NCBI RefSeq assembly: GCF_004217555.1
Contig: NZ_SHKW01000001.1
Coordinates: 1,612,001-1,676,000 of the forward strand
From: Edaphobacter modestus
GTDB taxonomy: Bacteria > Acidobacteriota > Terriglobia > Terriglobales > Acidobacteriaceae
Reading direction: 5' to 3'
DNA length: 64,000 bases
Every line of letters starts with the position of its first letter. Within the stretch, counting starts at the first letter, position 1. The notes below the pieces were generated by a model. It made no database searches, was not told the origin of the DNA, and worked only from the letters and a program-made list of their open reading frames with translations. Below are positions 1 through 8,618 of the stretch, piece by piece. Made by a program: the position numbers and the translations under genes.

Positions 1-780
1 CATGGGTTCCTTGGGGAATCCGAGACGCTTGCCAAGATAGATCGCCGTCACGAGGGCCGAGACACCTGATGTGACGTGTACGACAGTTCCGCCGGCAAAA
101 TCGAGGCATGGAATTCGCCCGCCCGCCGCCGCATTCAACAGACCACCTTTACCCCAGACCATGTGCGCCATGGGGCTATAGATGAACAGTGTCCACAGCG
201 CCATGAAGACCAGCATCGAGGAGAACTTCACACGCTCGGCGAAAGCTCCGGTAATCAAGGCCGGGGTAATGATTGCAAACATCAGTTGATAGACCATGAA
301 GGTCTGGAGCGGAATCGTCGCCGCATATGCGGGATCGGGCGCCAAGCCTACACCGTGAAGAAAGGCGTTGTGAAAGCCACCAATAAACGAGTTTCCCTGA
401 CCAAAGGCGAGCGAGTAGCTCACCAGGGCCCACAGCACCGTCACCATGGCCATCATGGCGAAGGTCTGCATCATGGTGCCAAGAACATTCTTCTTGCGTA
501 CCAGACCGCCATAGAACAGTGCCAATCCGGGGCCGCTCATCATCAACACCAGTGCCGAGGAGACCAGCATCCACGCATTGTCGCCTGAGGTCTGCGCCGC
601 GGCGATCGCGGTGGTGTTGTCCGCTGTCTGCTTTTCGAGCGTCGCCAGCCGATCCGCCTGCGAAGAAGGAGCAAGTGCTACGGGGGCCTCCGCGAGGGCT
701 GTGTGCCCAGCCAGCATCGGGCCGCTCACTCCAAACACGAGCAGAAACGCCAGAAACACCTTCACTACGGCAACACGCAT
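1..780 (-). CDS. amt: Ammonium transporter (Amt family), partial
   Basis: Read on the minus strand from an ATG at 780, this frame stays open to the left edge, so the C-terminal part is outside the window (260 residues seen). It begins with a signal peptide-like stretch (about residues 1-30). A short linker follows with the coiled-coil-like segment DRLATLEKQTADNTT, then Amt transmembrane segments including ALVLMMSGPGLALFYGGLVR and, near the edge, LDFAGGTVVHVTSGVSALV, the classic Amt signature. It should be an inner-membrane channel taking up ammonium/ammonia. An extended N-terminus with a signal peptide is known in many Amt proteins. No GlnK gene is visible upstream. Other long frames here (e.g. 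176-787) are shadows. Confidence 0.93.
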   Translation of the reverse strand, partial: MRVAVVKVFLAFLLVFGVSGPMLAGHTALAEAPVALAPSSQADRLATLEKQTADNTTAIAAAQTSGDNAWMLVSSALVLMMSGPGLALFYGGLVRKKNVLGTMMQTFAMMAMVTVLWALVSYSLAFGQGNSFIGGFHNAFLHGVGLAPDPAYAATIPLQTFMVYQLMFAIITPALITGAFAERVKFSSMLVFMALWTLFIYSPMAHMVWGKGGLLNAAAGGRIPCLDFAGGTVVHVTSGVSALVTAIYLGKRLGFPKEPM

Positions 781-1011
781 GGATCAATCACCTGTCTTGA
801 TAAAGATTTGAAAATTCGGAAGAGACATGCAGAATGAACCGCTCGGAGAGGAACGACAAACCTGCAGTTTTGTCTTCGCTACGGCGTGGGAGCAAAGACT
901 TATGTCGAACTGATGTATTTAATCTACACAAGGGGAAGCGCATCACAAAGCGGGAAATCCTCAGACAGCGTTTCGTATCTTGTGCCCTCTTCCCTGCTCT
1001 CTTCCTCAGGG

Positions 1012-1290
1012 CTATTGCCCGGCGAGCACTGTCTCCAAAATCAAGAGCCTCTCCGTTTCGAGATTGCCGGTTGCCATCCGCCTTCCGGCTCGACGATACC
1101 AGTAGGCTGCGTTTCCCTCATCGCCTTCCTTACGATGCAGATACGCATGAACCCATGCACTGTTTGCGTCCTCCCCGTCCTGCGCCACCTCGTGAGCACG
1201 TTCCCAGTTGCCCTGGACATCCCACCACAAGGCCAGCACGGCCCCTTGAAACTGATCCGGATCGGCTGCTTTGAATTCTGCTTCCGTCAT
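1012..1290 (-). CDS. Small conserved hypothetical protein
   Basis: 92-residue soluble protein without signal peptide or membrane segment. The sequence is compact and protein-like, with WERAHEVAQ and AWVHAYLHRKEGDEGNAAYW, and ends in a hydrophobic helix. The alternation of aromatic and charged residues suggests two or three TPR/Sel1-like helices, which is inference. It ends 14 bases before the stop of the hydrolase gene that follows on its right on the same strand, so the two may be cotranscribed. I recall similar short proteins from acidobacteria but no function is known to me. Confidence 0.7.
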   Translation of the reverse strand: MTEAEFKAADPDQFQGAVLALWWDVQGNWERAHEVAQDGEDANSAWVHAYLHRKEGDEGNAAYWYRRAGRRMATGNLETERLLILETVLAGQ

Positions 1291-1303
1291 GACGGTCTGC
1301 CCC

Positions 1304-2209
1304 CTATTGCGCAGGCGCGGCGTATCCGCGTTCCCGCATCCACTTGATCAGGAGATCGGGCCACACGCTTAGCTGCGGGTTGGCAGTCGCCAACCCAGCA
1401 CCGTGCGCTCCATGCTGGAACAGATGCATTTCGGCGGGAACACCGGAACGGACCAGCGCCTCATAGAACATCACACTGTTCATGACCGGGACGGTCTTGT
1501 CATCGGTGGTAGAGAACAGAAACGTAGGCGGCGTCTGGGCCGTAACCTGCGTCTCCTCGGAGAGTGCGCTTACCAAAGCAGGATCCGGAGTCTCCCCTAA
1601 AAGATTGAGTCTGGAGCCGGCGTGAACCGATGGATCCATCATCGTGATGACGGGATACGCCAGAATGAGGAAATCGGGCTTACTGCTCTTCTGCTCGATA
1701 GGATCGACCGCGTTTGGATCGCCGGGGGCGAAGTGGGTTCCGGCGGATGCAGCCAGATGTCCTCCCGCAGAGAAGCCCAAAATGCCTACGTGATCTTCGG
1801 CGATTCCATATTCTCCGGCGTCTGCGCGCACCAGCCGGATTGCCCGCTGCGCATCGCCAAGCTCTACCGGGTGGTGATACCTCGGCCCAAGGCGATAACG
1901 GAGGACAAAGGCAGCTACGCCACGGTCGTTCAACCATCGGGCAACCGCAAAACCTTCCTTGTCGATGGCGAGATGCTGGTATCCACCACCGGGCGCGACA
2001 ACGACTCCGGTTTTCGTTGAATTTGCACCCTTCGGCAGAAAGACCGTCAGCTCGGGCTTGTCGGTGTCATCGCTGCCAAGGGCTCCGGGAGCGCCTGAGG
2101 GCCACAAGAGGATTTCCGGCCCGGGGTTTGCCGGGCTTGTTCCCTGCTGAGCGAAGACTGCAGGTGAAACGAGTGTCAATACCATCGAGCACGCCGCGGT
2201 AAATCGCAC
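1304..2209 (-). CDS. Secreted alpha/beta hydrolase (esterase/acetylxylan esterase-like)
   Basis: Exported serine hydrolase of the BD-FAE/dienelactone-hydrolase-like group often annotated as xylan esterase. After a signal peptide (RFTAACSMVLTLVSPAVFA) come the oxyanion-loop motif VVVAPGGGYQHLA, the nucleophile elbow GFSAGGH and a C-terminal HGAHG holding the likely catalytic histidine. The acid should be the Asp in the TTDDKTVPV stretch. I prefer a GTG start at 2209, ten bases behind AGGAG; a longer frame reaches 2269 but would put extra residues before the signal peptide. Its likely job is deacetylating or cleaving plant polysaccharide esters in the periplasm or outside; the substrate is not shown by sequence. 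Confidence 0.85.
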   Translation of the reverse strand: MRFTAACSMVLTLVSPAVFAQQGTSPANPGPEILLWPSGAPGALGSDDTDKPELTVFLPKGANSTKTGVVVAPGGGYQHLAIDKEGFAVARWLNDRGVAAFVLRYRLGPRYHHPVELGDAQRAIRLVRADAGEYGIAEDHVGILGFSAGGHLAASAGTHFAPGDPNAVDPIEQKSSKPDFLILAYPVITMMDPSVHAGSRLNLLGETPDPALVSALSEETQVTAQTPPTFLFSTTDDKTVPVMNSVMFYEALVRSGVPAEMHLFQHGAHGAGLATANPQLSVWPDLLIKWMRERGYAAPAQ

Positions 2210-2331
2210 GTTGAATTTTCTCCTCACGTTGCTCCACTCTAACAACTCCCCGAAAGGTGGCAGACGCACGGATAGATTTTTTCACGGAGAATCACGTACC
2301 CTATCGTTGGGTCAAAGCATCGGGAGAACAA

Positions 2332-2919
2332 ATGAAGGATCTGGTTCAGAAGCAACTCGCACAGTCGATCTCCACACTGCAGGCTACGATGGAGGATCGA
2401 AACATAGCCGATACCATTGTGACCATTGCAGAACTGACCGCCAACGCAATGCTGGCGGGCCGCAAGCTGATGGTTGCGGGAAATGGCGGCTCAGCAGCCG
2501 ATGCCCAGCACCTTGTTGCGGAGTTCGTCGTCAGGCTGGTGGAGAATCGGCCTGCATTGAGAGCGATCGCTTTAACGACTGATACCTCCATCATCACGGC
2601 AGCCGGAAATGACTTTTCCTACGACTGTATCTTTGCCCGCCAGGTTGAGGCGCTGGGCCAGCCGGGCGATGTCTTCTTAGGCATTTCCACCTCAGGAAAT
2701 TCGAAGAACATCCTTCAGGCCGTACAACAGGCCAAAGAGCTGAACATCACAACGGTTGGTTTCACCGGCAATGGCGGCGGCCGAATGGCGGCTCTGTGCG
2801 ATCACAACGTCATCATCCCTTCTAATGTGACGATGAACATTCAGGAGAGTCATCTGGCGCTTGAACACATCTTCTGTCTGGGTGTCGAACATTTCTACTT
2901 CAAGAAGGAAACCTCCTGA
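2332..2919 (+). CDS. gmhA: Phosphoheptose isomerase, SIS domain
   Basis: 195 residues, the usual GmhA length. GmhA converts sedoheptulose 7-phosphate to D-glycero-D-manno-heptose 7-phosphate, the first step of ADP-heptose supply for LPS core. The SIS domain shows the phosphate-binding loop VAGNGGSAADAQHLVAEFV, the ISTSGNSKN loop and the C-terminal helix IQESHLALEHIFC with the conserved Glu and His. The ATG at 2332 follows GGGAGA at good spacing; the frame is open upstream to 2257 but those residues are unlike the family. No other heptose gene is next to it. It converges with the thioredoxin-like gene, with only six bases between the stops. Confidence 0.95.
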   Translation: MKDLVQKQLAQSISTLQATMEDRNIADTIVTIAELTANAMLAGRKLMVAGNGGSAADAQHLVAEFVVRLVENRPALRAIALTTDTSIITAAGNDFSYDCIFARQVEALGQPGDVFLGISTSGNSKNILQAVQQAKELNITTVGFTGNGGGRMAALCDHNVIIPSNVTMNIQESHLALEHIFCLGVEHFYFKKETS

Positions 2920-2925
2920 CGCGGA

Positions 2926-3480
2926 TCAGTCGCCCGGCTCCTTGAGCAGAAGCTCCACATCGAGACGAAAACCCTTCTCCCGGACCGCGCCGACGTAGGT
3001 CCGGGCTAGACGCCCGCTGCGATCTATCAGAAGCGTTGTGGGGAGACCGTCCATTCCATAGCCAACCTGCGACATCGGCCGAATGAGGGCCACGGGATAG
3101 GACACGTGAAGCGTTTCAAGAAAACGACTTACTCCGACAGGAACCTCATTGGAGTCTCGTTCATCCATGGCAACCCCAACCACGGTGAATCCCTGTGCAC
3201 CGAAATCGTGACTGACGTGCATCAAAATTGGAGTTTCTTCCCAGCACGGAACGCACCAACTCGCCCAGTAGTTAATTGCAACAACCTGGCCACGGTGATC
3301 GGAGAGTTTCCACGTTTGACCATCGAGCAGTGTCAGAGTCAGTGGCGGCACGGGTTTTCTACTCTTCGGTGTGGCGAGGCCAGCGGAACGGTGGGAATGG
3401 GCGAGGATAGCGACGGCCAGCGTGATTCCTGTCAGGCCGACAAGGATGTATCGAAGGTAAATACTTCTGGACACTGTCAT
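2926..3480 (-). CDS. TlpA/ResA-type membrane-anchored thioredoxin-fold protein
   Basis: 184 residues with an N-terminal membrane anchor (about residues 9-27) followed by a periplasmic thioredoxin fold. The active site is WASWCVPCWEE, a CxxC redox pair, and the cis-proline region is DGLPTTLLID. Such proteins reduce disulfides in the periplasm, commonly for cytochrome c maturation or as general reductants. The family (AhpC/TSA-Redoxin, TlpA-like) is clear but the specific partner is not. The cytochrome genes further right are not adjacent. Confidence 0.88.
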   Translation of the reverse strand: MTVSRSIYLRYILVGLTGITLAVAILAHSHRSAGLATPKSRKPVPPLTLTLLDGQTWKLSDHRGQVVAINYWASWCVPCWEETPILMHVSHDFGAQGFTVVGVAMDERDSNEVPVGVSRFLETLHVSYPVALIRPMSQVGYGMDGLPTTLLIDRSGRLARTYVGAVREKGFRLDVELLLKEPGD

Positions 3481-3712
3481 ATGACCTGTGACGTGAGTGC
3501 ACCCACACGGAGAGGGCCGGGGAAACGGTATGAGTATAGGCCGACGTCTTACTCAACGAAAGTATTTTGCATAGCGAAAGACTTTTGTCGAGTCCTTCGC
3601 GAACGCAGGCCGCATCTCAATCAGATTGAATGTATCCGAGCAGGTTGGACGTATTCAGGACTCTCAGGTTCTTAGTCGAAATTTATTCGCAGCGGCGATT
3701 CGAGGAGATCAA

Positions 3713-4282
3713 ATGCACGATACTTACAAAAAACAGAAGCAGGTCAAACTGGCCGCACGCATGTCGGTCTTTATTGGCATGCTCTGTCTGATTGCCGGTT
3801 GTAACACCAAGACCAAGGCGACTCCCGAAAATTTCACCAAGGCGATCAACACCTATTTTCTGGATCGCCCAGAGTGCCTCTTCCCGAATATTCGTTTTCC
3901 CTACGCGACGGCTGACGCTGCAGAGACTAAGCAGATGAACGCTCTGGTCCGATCACGTCTCCTCGAATCGAGCTATGAGTCAGCCGTCAAGACGACTCGT
4001 TACACGGTGAGCCGGACCGGGGAACGTTTCGCACCACGCTTTTGTTATGGGTACCGCGAAATTAGCGCGATCGACAGCTTCACGCCGCCAAAGACCGGGC
4101 CGAGCGGCTTTCCCGAGACGGAGATCAACTATCGCTATCAGTTCAAGAATGTTCCGGTCTGGGCTCAGGCTTCCGATATAGCGGACGCATTCCCCAAGAT
4201 GAAACAGGCCACGACGACTGGCGGCGCCGACAAGATTACCCTGGCACAGACACTCGCGGGCTGGCAGGTGCCGGAACGATAG
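3713..4282 (+). CDS. Putative lipoprotein of unknown function
   Basis: 189 residues from the ATG at 3713, which follows GAGGAG by six bases; the upstream in-frame extension to 3626 has no support. Residues 17-30 form a lipoprotein signal ending in LIAGC, with a lipidated Cys. The mature part starts near NTKTKATPENFTKAINTYF and includes PECLF and RFCYGYREI with paired Cys, then a YRYQFKNVPVWA segment. The phrase FTKAINTYFLDRPECLF resembles small acidobacterial and proteobacterial lipoproteins with no assigned role. The gene stands alone. Confidence 0.75.
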   Translation: MHDTYKKQKQVKLAARMSVFIGMLCLIAGCNTKTKATPENFTKAINTYFLDRPECLFPNIRFPYATADAAETKQMNALVRSRLLESSYESAVKTTRYTVSRTGERFAPRFCYGYREISAIDSFTPPKTGPSGFPETEINYRYQFKNVPVWAQASDIADAFPKMKQATTTGGADKITLAQTLAGWQVPER

Positions 4283-4306
4283 CCCGCTGGCCCGCGCTCC
4301 TCGGTG

Positions 4307-5079
4307 TCAGCGCCATCCACCTCCAAGTGTCGCATAAAACTGCACCGGAGATGCTGCCTCCTGTTCCTGAGCCTGTGCCAACCGCAACTGAGCGCCATAG
4401 AGATCTGTGTCGGTCGTCAACACTTCGAGATATCCCGTATTTTCCTCCGGAGTAGCGAAGGCGCGCCAGGCGAACTGCATCCATCGCAGATTTCACTTGC
4501 CCTGCCTGCCGTTCACGATGCTCACGAGTCTCTTTTATAGGAGACCAAGGCATTCGAAACATCCTTGAACGCGTTCAGCACGGTGCTCTGATAGGAGAGG
4601 AGCATCTCTTTTTGCTGTTGCTGCGAGAGCCGATAATTATTGCGGATTCTGCCTCCATCGAAGATAGGTTCGGTGATGGAGCCGACGCATACCAATAGGA
4701 AGCAGGTCCCCGTGAAGACGTAGTTCAACTGATTGCTCGCAGCTCCGCCCAGACTCGTTAACGCAAGCTGGGGGGAATATTGTGCACGCGCGACACGATT
4801 CTCGCATTGGATGCAACAAGCTTCTGCTCTGCCTGCTGAACATCCGGTCTGCGTTCGAGCAGTTCCGACGTATCCCGACCGGAATTTCCTGTGGATGCGG
4901 CTGATCGGCGATTTGAAGGCCTCTATCGATCTAGCAGGATTATGGCCTAGAAGTACGCTGAGGGTATTTTCCTGAATTGCTATCTCGCGGCGGATCTGGG
5001 GTAGATTTTCCTCGGCTGCATACAAGAGTTCTTCAGCCTGTCGTGTGTCTTCAAGCGATCCAGCTCCGCCTTTTTCCAA
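4307..5079 (-). pseudogene. Remnant of RND efflux outer-membrane factor (NodT/OprM type)
   Basis: Minus-strand remains of a TolC-like outer-membrane channel, readable only by changing frame. One frame has SLEDTRQAEELLYAAEENL and SVLLGHNP, the alpha-hairpin repeats of the family. A second carries RRPDVQQAEQKLVASNAR-like residues. The first resumes with VARAQYSPQLALTSLGG and EPIFDGGRI. The tail is in a third frame with GYLEVLTTDTDLYGAQLRLA, and the stop is at 4307-4309. At least three frame changes plus loss of the N-terminal half show that the gene is dead. It joins directly to an RND pump fragment. Confidence 0.85.
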
Positions 5080-5233
5080 GGCTTGTGTCAGATCGAGTGG
5101 ACCAGATCACGGTCACGACAGGAATATCAATGTTTGGGAAGAAATCGGCCGGCGTGGTGGCAATGGAGGTAAAGCCGATCGAGGCAACAACGAATGTATA
5201 CGGTCGATTCAGCGCGAGTCTAATAATCCACAT
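5051..5233 (-). pseudogene. Remnant of RND efflux pump (AcrB/MexB-type), N-terminus only
   Basis: Sixty codons from an ATG at 5233. The start MWIIRLALNRPYTFVVAS and the segment PADFFPNIDIPVVTVIWS are the N-terminus of an AcrB-type permease: TM1 and the start of the porter domain. About a dozen residues usually found in TM1 appear missing, and after codon ~48 the sequence runs into the outer-membrane factor remnant. The rest of the ~1000-residue pump is gone. An operon of pump and outer-membrane factor has thus been collapsed by a large internal deletion. Confidence 0.85.
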
Positions 5234-5679
<446 letters not shown>

Positions 5680-5876
5680 TAGATTCTAAGGACTTAGAAT
5701 TGATGGCGTCCTACAGTGACAAATAGATTGGGTGCAGCAAGCAAATCTAATAGTCAGCATGACTGTGTGTTCCCCTTTCGTCTAAACCAAAGTCCGATCA
5801 TCTTTTTTGGCCTGCCTGGTGGCCTGCGGTCAGAGGTTTGCGTCGGCGACGTGTACCGCTCGAGGTGACCTCTTAC

Positions 5877-6830
5877 GTGAATAAGAGACCTATCGTTGTC
5901 CTAGGAAGCGCAAACGCCGATCTGGTTGCTCGAAGTTCCCGATTGCCGACGCCAGGAGAGACCGTCCACGGCGATTTATTCGCAATTCATCCTGGGGGTA
6001 AGGGGGCGAACCAGGCAGTTGCGATCGCTCGTCTTGATTTCCCAGTGGAATTCCTCACGGTGTTTGGAAACGATGATTTCGCAGGGATGCTTCGTTCCTC
6101 TCTGGAGGACGCCGGCGTCGACATTTCTTTTGCCGAGACGCAGGAGATCACCTCCGGGGTCGCGCTCATCAATATCGACGCTAACGCAAGCAATCAGATC
6201 GTAGTGATACCGGGAGCCAACGCGCGGGTCGATGAAACCTATGTTCGAAAGCATCGCAACAGAATCGAATCAGCGGCAGTTTTGCTGCTTCAGCTTGAGA
6301 TTCCTATATCGGCCGTAGCATGCGCAGCAGAGATCGCGCACAACGCTGGCGTTCCTGTCATTCTGGATCCCGCTCCAGCATGCGCGTTGCCGCCTGAGCT
6401 TCTTCGCTGCGTATCCTGGCTTACTCCGAATCAAACCGAAGCTAAGCTTCTGAGCAAGACGAGAGCTGCACCGTCCGACCTGAACGAATTGAATTCCATG
6501 GACCAAATTTTCTCCGACGCGCAAGAGTTACAGGATCTCGGCGTGCAGAACGTTGTTCTCAAGCTGGGTGATCAAGGTGTGGTGCTAAAGGAAGCGAACG
6601 GAGCAGTGACTCACCTCCCGGCCGCCCGGGTCGATGCCATCGACACAACCGCCGCCGGCGATGCCTTCAATGGTGCTTTCGCTATGGGACTAGCCAGCGG
6701 GATGGCTACGATGGAAGCCGCACGATGGGCCGTTGCGGCGGCCTCCATTTCCGTAACAAAAGCTGGTGCTCAGCCTTCGTTGCCGACCCTGGAAGAAGTG
6801 AAGGCATTTCTCATAATTCATCGATCTTAG
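5877..6830 (+). CDS. rbsK: Ribokinase (PfkB family)
   Basis: About 318 residues, the usual ribokinase size; it phosphorylates D-ribose to ribose 5-phosphate with ATP. Visible motifs are VLGSANADLV at the N-terminus, the substrate-binding HPGGKGANQAVA, ILDPAPA, WLTPNQTEA and the C-terminal PfkB signature DTTAAGDAFNGAF with the catalytic Asp. I place the start at the GTG at 5877, behind GAGG at 11 bases, because family members begin just before the first strand. The frame is open to a TTG at 5838. No ribose transporter or regulator is adjacent. Confidence 0.9.
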   Translation: MNKRPIVVLGSANADLVARSSRLPTPGETVHGDLFAIHPGGKGANQAVAIARLDFPVEFLTVFGNDDFAGMLRSSLEDAGVDISFAETQEITSGVALINIDANASNQIVVIPGANARVDETYVRKHRNRIESAAVLLLQLEIPISAVACAAEIAHNAGVPVILDPAPACALPPELLRCVSWLTPNQTEAKLLSKTRAAPSDLNELNSMDQIFSDAQELQDLGVQNVVLKLGDQGVVLKEANGAVTHLPAARVDAIDTTAAGDAFNGAFAMGLASGMATMEAARWAVAAASISVTKAGAQPSLPTLEEVKAFLIIHRS

Positions 6831-6910
6831 CCAAACAAGAAATTCAGCAGAATCGAGCCCACGAGCAAATCGCTCTCTTTAACGGACTACAAAACGCGTT
6901 ACTGATCCAA

Positions 6911-7981
6911 TTACTTTGTCTTCAGGTATGAAATCAGATCAGTAATGTCTTTATCCGTTAGATTGGGGTGTGGCGGCATAGGCGGTTTTGCGTCAGGAAT
7001 ACCTACTCTGGCCACCGTGCGGACCCTGCTCTCTCCCACCCTATCCACGACTCCAAGTAGCGACGGAAAAACTGGAGGCATGCCCGCTCGAGTTGGCTGA
7101 TGGCAGACCGAACAATTCGCCGCATAGATCGTCTTGCCGCTCTCGGCATTTCCGCGGACTTGCTGAGTGGTGGCCTTAGTGGCACTCGCTAGAGGTTTGG
7201 CTCCGCCATCCGCCTTCCCGCCCGTTGGAACCGCCACTTGAGAGACGTCGGGAGAACCTGGAACTGAAGATTGTGCATTCTGAGCACTAGTCGCTGAAGC
7301 TGTTACGGGAGATATCGTAGAAGAGGAAGTCACCCACGCACCCAGAAAGTCTTTGGAGAGTCCAGATCGTTCGGCCAATGCATTCATTGGCGTTACCCTC
7401 TCGCCATGAGGCACATCGTTATCAGTCGCGTTCTGACTTAACTGGAGGGCACGAATGTATGCCACGATCGCCCAACGATCCTGTGGCGAGATCTGAGCGG
7501 CATAATCAGGCATAGCACCATAGCCGTTGGTGATGACTGAAAAGAAATGTCCCAGGGGAGCATGCCGAAGTCGATCGGTATGTAAATTCGTGGCCGGATA
7601 ATATCCACGCTGAACAATCATTCCCTTTCCATTGCCGACACGAGAATGGCATGGAGAACAGAAGATGTTATAACGCTCCTGCCCACGTCGCAGCAGATCA
7701 TACGTGACTGCAAAAGGAAGGCCGTCAGCTTCAGCGCCGCCAATCATTCCACTTGCGAGATATCCCGTCTGGAGCTGAGAACGAGCAACCGTGCCCACTA
7801 CCTGAGGTCTCACCGAACGTCCGTCAGGAAACAGAGTCGACGAGCGTTGAGGAAACATCTTTGGCTGATCCTGCATGTCTTGCCTGCAACCCGCTAGAGC
7901 GAAAGGAAACAGGAGAAGCGTGCTGATAAGTAACGCTGAACGGCTGGATTGCGGGCGAAAGCTGCGCGGCATAAGCTCCAT
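6911..7981 (-). CDS. ActE-like lipoprotein cytochrome c with two haem sites
   Basis: 356-residue exported protein with lipoprotein signal FPFALAGC. The first half carries SSTLFPDGRS, IGGAEADGLPF, the haem site CSPCH, the ligand region NGYGAMPDYA and DRWAIVAYIRALQLSQNA. This pattern matches the ActE subunit of alternative complex III. After an Ala/Ser/Thr-rich linker (about residues 205-270) comes a second cytochrome c domain with CSVCHQP and a PPMPP methionine region. In known ACIII operons ActE sits with ActA-F; here it is alone beside a small cytochrome gene. A fused ActE-cytochrome acting as electron carrier to an oxidase is an inference. Confidence 0.85.
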   Translation of the reverse strand: MELMPRSFRPQSSRSALLISTLLLFPFALAGCRQDMQDQPKMFPQRSSTLFPDGRSVRPQVVGTVARSQLQTGYLASGMIGGAEADGLPFAVTYDLLRRGQERYNIFCSPCHSRVGNGKGMIVQRGYYPATNLHTDRLRHAPLGHFFSVITNGYGAMPDYAAQISPQDRWAIVAYIRALQLSQNATDNDVPHGERVTPMNALAERSGLSKDFLGAWVTSSSTISPVTASATSAQNAQSSVPGSPDVSQVAVPTGGKADGGAKPLASATKATTQQVRGNAESGKTIYAANCSVCHQPTRAGMPPVFPSLLGVVDRVGESRVRTVARVGIPDAKPPMPPHPNLTDKDITDLISYLKTK

Positions 7982-8034
7982 TTACGGCATGAAAGATGCA
8001 TTGATAAAACGAACCGCATGCCCTGCGATTCGTT

Positions 8035-8388
8035 TTATTTCAGGGTACGTAAATATCGAACTAGACCGCTGATCTCTTCCTTCTTTAAGGAGTCCTTGAA
8101 TGGCGGCATATTATTCTTCCCCGCAGAGATCACCTGAATAAGGTCATCATTCGACAAAGACTGCACCTCTTTCGAGCTGAGATCCTTGACCTTCAAGGTT
8201 TTCCCCATGTCGGATCCGTGGCCATCGGGACCGTGACAGAGAGCACAACGGGAATTGAAGAGAGCTTTGGAAGCAGAGGCAGCTGCCGGTTCTTCCTGCC
8301 ACGATGCTCCTTGCGCCGAGAATCCAAACCAAAAAGTTGCCGCCACCACAAATGTGCCGACAGTCATGCCTACGCAGGCCCTTTTCAT
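8035..8388 (-). CDS. Small periplasmic monohaem cytochrome c
   Basis: 117 residues with signal peptide (residues 1-28, cleaved around AQGASW) and one class-I haem site, CALCH, followed by GPDGHGSDMG. The axial methionine is likely the one in GKNNMPPF, and the C-terminal helix is LVRYLRTLK. It lies upstream of the ActE-like gene on the same strand with about 50 bases between, so the two are probably cotranscribed and may hand electrons to each other. Confidence 0.88.
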   Translation of the reverse strand: MKRACVGMTVGTFVVAATFWFGFSAQGASWQEEPAAASASKALFNSRCALCHGPDGHGSDMGKTLKVKDLSSKEVQSLSNDDLIQVISAGKNNMPPFKDSLKKEEISGLVRYLRTLK

Positions 8389-8594
8389 GCTCTATACCTC
8401 ACCAATGAAACTTATGAATCACTCTGTTGTACGGACGAATAGGCACACGCAACGTGCATCAGCCTATTCAGAACTTGTATATATCATATTGGATTTCCGG
8501 ACGGCAGAAACCCTGGGTATCGGGTTGACATAAAGTGGCTCGCACCACAACGATAATTTCAATATTATATAAAATTGGGCAACTACAACCAGCG

Positions 8595-8618
8595 GCACCC
8601 TACGGGGCACCCTACGGG
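8595..8618. repeat. Tandem 12-bp duplication over a stop codon
   Basis: The 12-mer GCACCCTACGGG occurs twice head to tail (8595-8606 and 8607-8618). The second copy contains the TAG of the GH92 gene on the minus strand. If the second stop were lost, translation would meet the same stop four codons later. Confidence 0.8.

Noticed and set aside
176-787. 203-codon minus-strand frame over the ammonium transporter
   Set aside because: A different frame of the same strand carries clear Amt signatures and a signal peptide.
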